A DNA stretch of 64,000 bases from Drechslerella dactyloides (Eukaryota; Ascomycota; Orbiliomycetes; Orbiliales; Orbiliaceae): NCBI GenBank assembly GCA_020064725.1, contig JAGTWJ010000008.1:186001-250000 (forward strand), read 5' to 3'. Shown piece by piece: positions 46,398-55,108 of the stretch (its first letter is position 1; every line of letters begins with the position of its first letter). Below the pieces are notes generated by a model that did no database searches, had not been told where the DNA came from, and worked only from the letters and a program-made list of their open reading frames with translations. The translations under genes and the position numbers were made by a program.

Positions 46398-47770
46398 AGG
46401 GCTTGGTGCCGATTGAGTCTGGGCAGCAGCTTGATTCGGCTGAGGGGTCTGTTGTTGCTGTGGCTGATTCTGCTGGTTTGGTTGGTTCGGCTGTGGCTGG
46501 GCCGGTTGAGGTTGTTGCGGCATTCCCTGCAAAGCGGCTTGCTGTTGAGGTGTAGGCTGCTGAGATGTCGGCGGCTGTTGTGGCTGTGGTTGAGGTTGTT
46601 GTCCTTGGGCCTGTGCCTGGGCCTGTGCTTGAGCTTGAGCCTGGGCCTGAGCTTGGGCCTGCGCTTGAGCCTGAGCTTGGGCTTGTGCCTGTGCCTGCGC
46701 ATGAGCTTGTAGCTGGGCATGCTGTTGTTGCTGCTGCTGTTGTTGAGCGGCGGCATGGGCTTGTAACTGCATATGAGCCTGGGCTTGCTGCATGCTCTGC
46801 TGCTGCAGATGGTGCTGCTGCAGCTGGTGTTGTTGCAGGTTCATCGACTGTTGCTGCTGCTGCTGAGCGATCATCTGCTGCTGGTGGCTCATTATCCGCT
46901 GCTGTTGCAGTTGCTGTTAGACGACCCAAATCAGCCGTATATCTTATACGAAATCGCAGCGGGTGGGTGAGTATCCGGCATACCTGTTGAACATGCGGCG
47001 GTAACGATCCGGCCGCAACATGTTGGCCTGGGAAGCCCGGTCCTATACCCGGATGTCCTGCACCAGACGAGTAGCGTCAGTATACCACATCTACAAGCAC
47101 CCCGAATGGATCGATGGCGGGGTGGCACAAAAAGCATGCACTAACCGGCTTGAATACCTAACGCCGCTCTTCTTTGATATTGATGTAACAATCCTGGAGG
47201 CATGCCATTAATATTCGCCATCACTTCATCCATCGACGCAAGCGGTAAGGTAAAGCAGAGTCGTCACGTTAGCGGTCACCGTAAAATTTCTTCAACCAAT
47301 TTCGCGCATCCGAGAAGTTTTGATGATAATGTGTGTTTTTTGTCTGTTTGTCTGTCTATCTTTTTTTTTGTTTGTCGCCGGAGAACGGGAGAGTAGAAGA
47401 GAGAGAAAATAGAATAATCGCCGCCGGAATGTGGAAATGGAAGAAAATTTTTACAGGACGACCCCGTTCGCAACCGACATTTGTAAATAAGGGAGAGGAG
47501 GGGGATAGACCAGACGGTATCTGAGAGTGGTGGTGGTATATATATATATATTAGGGAATGCGGACCGGACTTACTTGGATTGAACTGTTGGCCCTGCATC
47601 AGCTGGGGCGCCATACCCGGCGCCAGGCCTTGATGTGGATTCAGATGCTGCATGGCGACGGCATTGGGCTGGCCGGGGGGTCCAGCATGAATCTGAGGTT
47701 GGACGGCGTGTTGCGGGACGGCGTTCAGCTGCGCCGTCACCTGATGAGGGTATGCCTGTGCCATCATCAT
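44963..47770 (-). CDS. ptaB: PtaB/Adn1-type LIM-domain-binding (LDB/Seuss-like) transcriptional co-regulator
   Basis: Exons 47575..47770, 47146..47223, 46984..47057, 46318..46913, 45639..46266 and 44963..45583 give 730 residues. The fifth exon encodes the conserved LIM-binding core: KIGTAVLKLLQFCEHL, HWRKFVSDFYSQNGVMRHNLW, FEITTPVLARYYYSLYENGVKNIQL, then TFFIYWFENGTQVVASGTLRA and LEFDTTEHTEYVPR. Before it lies a Gln-rich region with a long Ala-Gln dipeptide run; after it another Gln run and a basic C-terminus with NKRQKQ. In Aspergillus, PtaB works with the SomA/Flo8 factor in adhesion and development; yeast Mfg1 and fission yeast Adn1 are relatives. Three consecutive ATGs (47770, 47767, 47764) leave the start ambiguous by two residues. 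The 351-nt intron 1 contains a (TA)n run. Confidence 0.9.
45347..45411. repeat. Poly-Gln (CAG/CAA) tract in the last ptaB exon
   Basis: Two Gln runs broken by a His, encoded by mixed CAG and CAA codons, in the region downstream of the LIM-binding core. Confidence 0.9.
46604..46712. repeat. Ala-Gln-coding hexanucleotide repeat within ptaB
   Basis: About 16 consecutive Ala-Gln units encoded by GCN-CAR hexamers. Third-position changes (GCC/GCT/GCA/GCG) are frequent, so the array is not a young perfect microsatellite. CAG-rich runs flank it at about 46364-46395 and 46729-46745. Confidence 0.9.
47537..47551. repeat. (TA)n run in ptaB intron 1
   Basis: Seven TA dinucleotides, close to the 5' splice site of the largest ptaB intron. 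Confidence 0.9.
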
Positions 47771-50700
47771 TAGAGATACGGGGGGAGTTTATGAATAGGA
47801 ACGTATGAGACGTTGCCTATTCACCGACCGATCGATGCCTGAAGAGAAGGGTAAGGTATAATAAGAAGTAAAAATAGCGTGGTGGGGGAGTGTGTGTGGT
47901 ATTTTTAATGTCGAAGAGTGAGAGCAGAAAAAAAAAACCGGTGTTTGCGGGATGCGTAAGCAAACGGAGGCGGGCGGGCGGGAAAACAACAGCCTGGAGG
48001 AGGGCTCAAAACAGGATGTGTAGATTGTCGAGAATCGCAGCGGCAGGGGATGTGATGCCGGCGAGGTTGATTGGGCGGATGAGACGTTGGTCGAGCGGGC
48101 GCGCTTAGAGGAACGGTAGTCGAGGAGGAGGGATGGTGATTGTCCTGCAGAAGATCCCACGCGGGAGGAGTTAGAACGGTGGCCACGGCGAAGAATGCAG
48201 AATGGGAAGAACGTGGAAGAGGCTGAACGAGAGAAGATAGAAGAGAATAGGGAAAAAGTACAACGGGAAGGGAGATGCGAAGGCACGACGGCGAGAGTTC
48301 GGGTGGAGCATGGATGCCAGTCGGAAGACAGTGGTACGGAAGCGTCCACGGTAAGGATGTCGTCGAGTCGAGATGCAGGGAAAGGATCTGAGCGACAGGC
48401 GGTCCCCACACGCCCATGCAAGCGCAGTGCAGGCCAGCAGGCAAGGCAGGCTCGAAACAGACGACCGGAGCACAATCAGATCGAATCGCTGAGCGAGCCG
48501 GGCGACGGGACGGGCAGCGAGGCAGAGGGCGGGACCCGAGATAAACAGAGCAGAGACAGACGGACAGACGGACAGACAGACGGAGACGGAAGAAGAAGCA
48601 GATGAAGGAGACAGGCGCAGGAGCGACTTACCCGACGTAGAGCGAGGGAGCGAGGGAGGGCGAGGGAAGGATGCCGCCGGGCGGGACGAGGGAGGAAGGA
48701 GGTTGAGGTTGAGGTTGGAGGCTTTTTGGGCGGGAGGGCCGAGAGGAATGCGAGGAATGGACGGAGCCCAGCGACCACGCCGGCGATGTGTTGTCGGCAG
48801 CAGCAGCAGCGGCGGGCGGCGGTTGGCGGTCGAGATTCGGTCGACGGACTCGGGTCGAGATGCAGGCAGGCAGCACCACTGGCACTGGCACTAAGGGACG
48901 CCCGTCGTGAAGGCAGCGGAGAGGCAGGCGGTGCGATCCAAACAAACGGGCGGGCGGACGGGGCGAAGGAGGACGAGCAGAAGGGGAGAGAAAAACGTCG
49001 CTCGGTGGCGGAGGATATCTGCTGGCGGAAAGGGGAGGCCCGGCTGGTCGACGGAGATTTGGCGTGACGGGAGGACTGACGACGGTAGTCTCGGGCCCAA
49101 CGTCGACGGCGGAGGAGAAGGAGGAGGAGGAGGCTCGAGGAGGCGGTGAGCGAAGGGGAAACGAGCGGACGGGGAGAGATACAGAAAGAGAGGATTCGGA
49201 TTCGGATTCAAACAGGGCACACGATGATGATTAATTCGGGCAGGCAGGCAGGGCGAGTGGCGGGCTCTCTCTCTCTCGTCTGGGTGCTTCAGCGGGCGGC
49301 CAGGCGCATGTTAGTCGGCTGTCCACGGCGGGCGTCCACACGACTAGTCTCCTGGCGACGGATTGTGCTTTTCGACTCCTGCAGGGAAATCGGTGGGGAG
49401 AAAGAAAGAAGAAAGCAAGGAAGGGAAGGACGGGAAGGAGGGAGGGAAGGAAGGAGGGAGGGTTGAAGTCGAGATGACGATGCTGATGATGCAGGCTGGT
49501 GGCTATCCGAGCGAAACGAAGAGGAATAATATAACAACGGTATCGCACACCGAGATGAAATTAATCAACCGGTCGAAGAGAGCGAAGAATTAAAATAAAA
49601 TCGACGGATGCAAAAAAAAACTCGCCCGACCTGTCGCACTTTCTCCTGACTCGATTCGATTCGATTGATTGATCGATTGAATTGAATCTACGGGAATTGG
49701 AACGGGGACGGGATATAGCAATGCAATGGCCCTCGATCGATGCTGCCCCGGTGGCGGCGGTGCTCTTCCCTTTGGCGAGACAACCGGCGGGCCTGGTGTC
49801 GTTTCGAGTGCTCTCCAATCCGGCGCGGGCCAGTCACAAGAAGTGGTCCTGCAGATGCGGTATCTCCGAGAGAGACGATGGAGAAAAGAAAATCGCCGGC
49901 TCGAGGTCTGTTACAAGAATTCAAGGGACGGCAGCTGGGGCCTGAAGTTTAAACCTGTCTTCTCCAGTCCGGCGCTCCTGGTTGGTCCGTTGGAGGTTGC
50001 GATCGCAGGTGGTCTAGGTCTCGAGCCAGTATGTCCGGTGCGAATGGTTGGATGGAACCTGACTATCGGGCGGACGGGCTGGCCGCTTAACGAAAGCTGC
50101 GGTACGGTATAAGATACAACCTACTTGCCCGACTGACTCTGATGTCTTCTCTAGCCGGCTTCCGGATCGAACCAGCAGGCGCGGATATATGGGACGTATG
50201 CAAGACGTATACGCACGTACGTACGTCGTAGGTAAAGTAACGTAACCGGGCGTTTGAAGGATAGACAGAACGGTGTATGTGAAATGTGAAATGTAAAATG
50301 TAAAATGCAAAGATGCAGGTGGACGGCAAATAACCTTGATCCCAGACCGAAAACAAGATCGAGCAGACACGTTTTAATCTCAACGACCAGCAAGTGTGCT
50401 ACTACTCGCGATATAATGCCGCTGCTCCCAATTAGCACGATATATAATAAAATATATCAAGGCGGCAGTGGTGTATAGCGGACGCTATAATATGATATAT
50501 CTGGGTCGTGACTCTGCCCGTACAATTGTCCTCGGGCAGTTGCAATATTCGTGGAAATAAAATAAAATAAAAATTAACATAAGATCGAAAGAAGTCGCGA
50601 GTCCAAAAGTAGAGCAGCAGGTTATAACGGCGCTGCAGCTCGCGAAATTTAATAAAATTAAGAGGCGGGGTCCTTCGTGATTTCAAGGCGCTATGGCGGG

Positions 50701-52456
50701 AAAAAAACACACCTCCACCGCGGGTACCGCCACGGCCATGATATCTCACGATAAATTCGTTCTCTCATTCGTAATATTTCATTCATCACTCATTCAAAAC
50801 ATCGAGTCCTCGTCCAATTGCCAATTGACCCAATCTATCGAACAATAGATAAATTGTCGACACCGCGCCTGGCTCAAGATGCAACAGGCGGATGCGAGTG
50901 CGCAATACAATCACACCACGTCGCTTGCGGTTCTACATCCACCGTCGGCTGTCCGCTAGCGACCGAACAGCAGCAGGTCGAGCAGGCCGGCCGGCAGACG
51001 GGGGTTCACTCATTCACTCATTCACACGTTCATCAATCAATCAATCAGTCAATCAGTCAATCATGATATCGGTCAATCGGTCGGTCAATCGGCCAGGCAG
51101 TTGGTAGGCAGGCGGTCAGGCATGGGTGCGGTCACTAGGCAGAAAAGTCGCGAGACCATTCCGTGACCATATCACGATCGGTGGATAAAATATACACAGG
51201 CAGCACTAACCGATACTTATTTCGACCCCGTTATCTTCCTTGAATGCTAGTGTAGTATCGCCAATTGCAATTTCACGCTCTCGCCCAATTTCATCTTTTA
51301 AATTTTAAATTGAATTGATATTCTCTTGCTATCGCGCGGAAACGACCAAAACGGCCAGCTGCCTGCCCTGCTGCCTGCCAATTTCATACGGAAAAGAGAC
51401 AATTTCGCGGTCCCTGGACGGCCGCCCGCCGTCCGTCGTGTCCCACAACAACATGCCTCCCAACCGCTAACTGCTTAGTGCTAGTTTTCACGCGTTGGAT
51501 TCAACTCGATCCAATTAGTCATAGAAAATCGAGCAAGTGCGAAGCGACTCCAGAACGTTCGTTAACCCGCCTGTGTCGACCGCCAAGTCGTCGAAAATGC
51601 AACAGCAGCATACAATGGCAACAGCCCACAATGATATCACCTGCAGTTAGATCATTAGTTGCAACTGCGCTGTCCATCGAGAGTTAAAGCTGCTGGCAGT
51701 AAACTAGTGAAGACCGTGTCTATTAATATTGTACAGCTGGCAGTTGGCCAGGCCCCGTCAATCGTGATGCTCCACGCACGCAATTGAAATCCTACACGAT
51801 TTCCTATATTGTATACGTCGACGGACAGACAGCAGTTAGTCCGAGTGCACGGTGGTATAAAAGTCCCCCAGCGGTGTCGAATCAACCATGCATGACCCGA
51901 CCGCCCAGCCCAGGCGCGTAGAGCAATGAAATCAGCCGGATGTGCCCCACCAGCGCAACCCCCCAACGGCTGGCCGGCAGGCTGGTTTACCTTGCAATTG
52001 TACTGTTCTGTACATCCACCGCACCGTTCTCTGGCTAACTACCCCCCCAGCAGCAGTTGTCCCTGCACAGTGTCGTGCATCCTCCAGCGAGTAACTTTCT
52101 CTTGGTCCTGCTAACTAGCAGCAAAGAAATTTTTAGATTTTTTTTTTTGTTATTCCATACAAAAAGGTGGGCGCGCGCACCCCTTTTTCGGCGCCCTGAA
52201 ATGCCGCTAATTCTGCCGGATGGGGTTAGCCCATGAAAATAAATGCCGCTAATTTCGGGACTTAGCTGTCTTTTGCAGCCAATCACGGCCGCTCGATCGG
52301 TCAGCTGACCTGCGAACATTCTGCGGCTCAACTTGCGCCCTGCAAAAAGCGAAATGTGTTGGCGCGTTGTCGTCGACGCGTTGCCGCTGTTGTTTTTTAT
52401 TCGTGTGTTGCGCGCGTTTGACAGGGCCACCCGGTCCATTTAAATTTTGCGCCCGA
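47771..52456. other. 4.7-kb region: ptaB upstream and intergenic DNA
   Basis: No gene is supported. From about 48.1 to 49.5 kb the plus strand is a purine-rich GGA/GAA tract (pyrimidine-rich on the ptaB sense strand), with ACGGACAGACGGACAGAC repeats near 48558. This fits a long ptaB promoter/leader. From 50.9 to 51.1 kb there is a tetranucleotide TCAA/TCAG repeat. The rest is mixed AT-rich DNA. Confidence 0.5.
51006..51092. repeat. Degenerate TCAA/TCAG/TCGG tetranucleotide array
   Basis: Interrupted tandem units of the form TCAA, TCAG and TCGG over about 85 bases, starting with CATTCACTCATTCAC and ending in GGTCAATCGG. Confidence 0.8.
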
Positions 52457-52464
52457 TATAAAAA
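52457..52464 (+). promoter_or_regulatory. TATA box of the snoRNA host gene
   Basis: TATAAAAA at 90 bp upstream of a strong 5' splice site (52547) and followed by a pyrimidine-rich CACCACC leader. Transcription would start near 52485-52495. Confidence 0.45.
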
Positions 52465-52599
52465 TGTGAATTTTTGCGGCCCTTCAAAATCCATCTCTGC
52501 TCACCACCAACCTCCACCACCGTCCATCTGCATCATCGTGCACACGGTACGTACCCTCGCATCCCCGCCCCTCTACACACCCCAGACATGCCACCTTCT

Positions 52600-52715
52600 A
52601 TGATGACAAAACACCAACCTTCTTTCCATCTCCGAATCGTCCGTGACGAGATGTCCCGACGTCTGCAGACTCCGGTCCCGCAGCGTCGTTTACTTGCCAG
52701 TAACTCATCGTCTGA
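52600..52715 (+). ncRNA. Candidate box C/D snoRNA in host intron 1
   Basis: Box C ATGATGA at 52600-52606, a C'-like GTGACGA at 52643-52649, and box D CTGA at 52712-52715. It lies between a good donor and a branch site. I see no terminal stem, which weakens the call. In budding yeast U14 is made together with snR190, so a snR190 counterpart is the first thing to test. Position is the main support. Confidence 0.35.
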
Positions 52716-52912
52716 TCTTTTTCTCACCCACAACTTACATACATCGCGACCACTGCATTTCTATGCAACTATGCCATCCGGATAGTCAAGGCTAACATGT
52801 CAAAGATGTACAATCGTAGGGACGCCTCTCTCGACGGCCATAGCATCTAACCGGTAAGCTCCCATCGATACACCTTCCTTCCCCCAGCACACACGGACAT
52901 GTTATCTGTTAC

Positions 52913-53031
52913 AAGATCGTATGATGAAGTTTCCATGAACATTCGCTGTTTCCACGGTAGCTCCAAACTTAGAACCTATCTGGTGGGGCATCATGACCGT
53001 TTAATTCTTCCTTGGATGTCTGATCGATCTC
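52913..53031 (+). ncRNA. U14: Box C/D small nucleolar RNA U14
   Basis: Box C ATGATGA (52921-52927) and box D CTGA (53020-53023) are closed by a terminal stem GATCG (52915-52919) with CGATC (53025-53029). Inside are the U14 hallmarks: AACATTCGC-GTTTCCACGGTAG (the 18S-pairing domain A) from about 52938, and CCTTGGATGTCTGA directly at box D. U14 is needed for early 18S rRNA processing, pairing with the 5' part of 18S, and it guides one 2'-O-methylation there. Domain A differs at one position from the form I know (CATTCGCTGTTTC rather than CATTCGCAGTTTC); see findings. The length of about 118 nt fits fungal U14. Confidence 0.9.
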
Positions 53032-53128
53032 TTTCTACCTCTTACTCTTTTTCTTCTTCTTTTCTTTTCCGTCACCCTGCCAAGCACTGTTAAAGCTAAC
53101 GTGCTTCTGCTGCAAGTTATACTTGTAG

Positions 53129-53420
53129 ATCTAGGTTTTACCATCGAGTAGTATAGACGGAGGGATAGATGTATGACTACCGCAGTCCGTATGATGTCAT
53201 AATATAGCTAGCTTGGATAGAATGAATGAATACATTATTATATTACCGATATCATTGAGTAATCTATCAAGGACGGTCATTTCGCGTGAAAAATATATTT
53301 GATATAGACGCCAGTCGCCAGCACTCAAAACAGCCACCAGCGGCTGCCCTCCACCCCTCCAATATAATATAATATAACAGTGTTACAAGTCGCACAACAA
53401 CCGCACAGTGTTTATAATAA
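53129..53420. other. Intergenic, U14 host 3' end / RFC5 3' flank
   Basis: AT-rich, with a short ATAAT run. Nothing else seen. Confidence 0.5.
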
Positions 53421-54719
53421 TTAAAAATCATAATCCACATCCATAAGGTAGCTCTCCAGCAGCCGCAAAAACTTGGCCACGAATGCCTCCAAGTGGAAAA
53501 TCGGCTTGTTCCCCAAATGCAGCCGGTGCTCGTAAAACGCACTCCACCGTATCACATCCGCCTTGAGCGCGTCGTCGATCTTCGGGATCAGTTTGAACGT
53601 CAGCGTTTTCAAAATCACCGTCGGCGGAATGCAGTGCGTTAGCAGGTCGTACAGCTTGGCCCGCACTTGCAGGATCCGCTGGGGTGTGTGCTCGGCCATT
53701 ATCTCGTCCGCGATTTGCGCGATCAGGGCTTCCCAGTCCGGTGGCGGCAGCGGCGTGTCATCCTTCACCTTTTCACTATAACGTTCATCACCGTCAGCGC
53801 ATTTCTATCCTTGCATCGTGATGTTACGCGGGTATGTATGTATGTATGTATGGGAATGGAGAGGAGGGAACACACTTCTGCGCGTAGACGGCTTCGAACA
53901 TGAGCAGCGCCCGCCGCAGGTTCCGCCCGCTCTCCGTTGCGATCCGTCGACACAGCCCATCGCGCACCTCCAGCCGCTCCAGCTTGCCGACACCCTTGAG
54001 CACATCGACAATCTCGTCGACCGTCGGCGCTGCAACGCGCACGAGCAGCGTGCGGCTGCGGATCGGGGCGATGATGTTTGCCGTCGAGTTGGCGAGCAGG
54101 ATCAGGCGTAGGTTCGGCGAGTACTTTTCCATCGTGCGGCGCAAGGCGGCCTGCGCGTCGCGGGTCAGGTGGTCGGCCTCGTTGATGACGACGACCTTGA
54201 ACCGCTGCTTGGCGGACATGTCCACCTGCTGGGTTTGCGCCACTTCCTTCAGCAGGTCTTGGATTACGACGCGGTCGTAGTTGCCCACGTCGGAGGGTGT
54301 GATTTCGAGGTGGTAGATTGAGGCGACGATGTTGAATTCCAGCTTGCGGTTCGACGTTGTCGTGAAGACGCGCGAGTCGATTTTGATCTGTCATGTCGCA
54401 GAATCGTTAAATTAGACATGCGTATACTTTGCGGGTACGGTTGCATTGGACGAGAGCCAGGAGGCGGACGGACCTTCTCGACGCCGTTGCCGTAGAGCTC
54501 CTTTAGGGTCGCGATTATCCGCGTCTTCTTGCCGGCGCCGGAGGGCCCGTAGACGAGCAGGTGTGGAAAGTCGCCATTCGCCTGTAAGTGTCGTTAGCTG
54601 ACCGCTGTGATATGCGAACGGTGAATGTTACTTACGAGAGACTTGAGTCGGCTCGACAGCTCGTGGTGGTAGGTGAGGCTGTCGAGCGTCTTGGGACGGT
54701 GCTTGTCGACGAAGAGCAT
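53421..54719 (-). CDS. RFC5: Replication factor C subunit 5 (human RFC3 type)
   Basis: Exons 54636..54719, 54474..54581, 53876..54387 and 53421..53775 give 352 residues. It is one of the small subunits of the clamp loader that opens PCNA on primed DNA, and is shared by the alternative loaders. It starts MLFVDKHRPKTLDSL (RFC box II-like). The P-loop is GPSGAGKKT at 40-48, with the Lys-Lys-Thr typical of Rfc5. The fourth subunit signature KLEFNIVASIYHLEITPSD is present. Walker B is VVVINEADHLT, Asn instead of Asp as usual in this inactive-ATPase subunit, followed by DAQAALRRTMEKYS. The arginine-finger SRC motif reads Ser-Arg-Thr. The C-terminal collar domain follows. The last intron joins AA to T, giving YAQNEKVKDD, which fits the family. 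Confidence 0.96.
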
Positions 54720-55108
54720 GGTGGTTGCAATTGGAGGTGAAGCTGCGAAGCTTGTCGTCGGTTGTCGACGCGAGCTGGAAGACGCGTTAATACCGTTAGC
54801 CAGGCGAGCTTTCCCATTGGCGAGCTTGTCGACGGGATGAATCCTACCGCCTGCACAGGCTCGTTATCGACGATGCAGCAGCTGTCGGAGGGTATATGAA
54901 CACCGTGATGCTATCGTTCTGTCTAGAGGACTCTTGATAGTTGAAATCCGTCGAGGGAGACGTCGTCACTTTTGCATCGACCTTGTGTCACGTGACACAG
55001 ACATCTGCAGCCAACCGCCTGCGATGCGGCCACGATGCTCAGCCCAGCGTCCGCATCTCGCCATCGATCCGATCCACGATCCTTCCGCCCTCGATCTCTC
55101 GCGCAACC
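54720..55108. promoter_or_regulatory. Divergent promoter, RFC5 / ARMH3-like gene
   Basis: Only 389 bp separate the two start codons, so the genes share one promoter region. A TGTCACGTGACA palindrome with a central CACGTG E-box lies at about 54987-54998 and is the most conspicuous site. Confidence 0.55.

Larger units (their letters stand above)
52490..53128 (+). ncRNA. Spliced non-coding host transcript for snoRNA U14
   Basis: Exon 1 runs from about 52490 to 52546 (donor GTACGT at 52547). A GCTAAC branch-like site at 52791-52796 leads to AG acceptors at 52805 or 52819. Exon 2 ends at 52853 (donor GTAAGC at 52854). A second GCTAAC at 53095-53100 leads to acceptors at 53116 or 53128. The exons have no conserved reading frame; exon 2 is only about 34-48 nt. 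The second intron holds U14, and the first holds another C/D-like element. Intronic snoRNAs in non-coding hosts are common in filamentous fungi. Exact ends are inferred. Confidence 0.65.

Noticed and set aside
52899..53093. A 64-codon frame starting just before U14.
   Set aside because: The sequence is U14 snoRNA and the intron tail; the frame has no conserved protein pattern.
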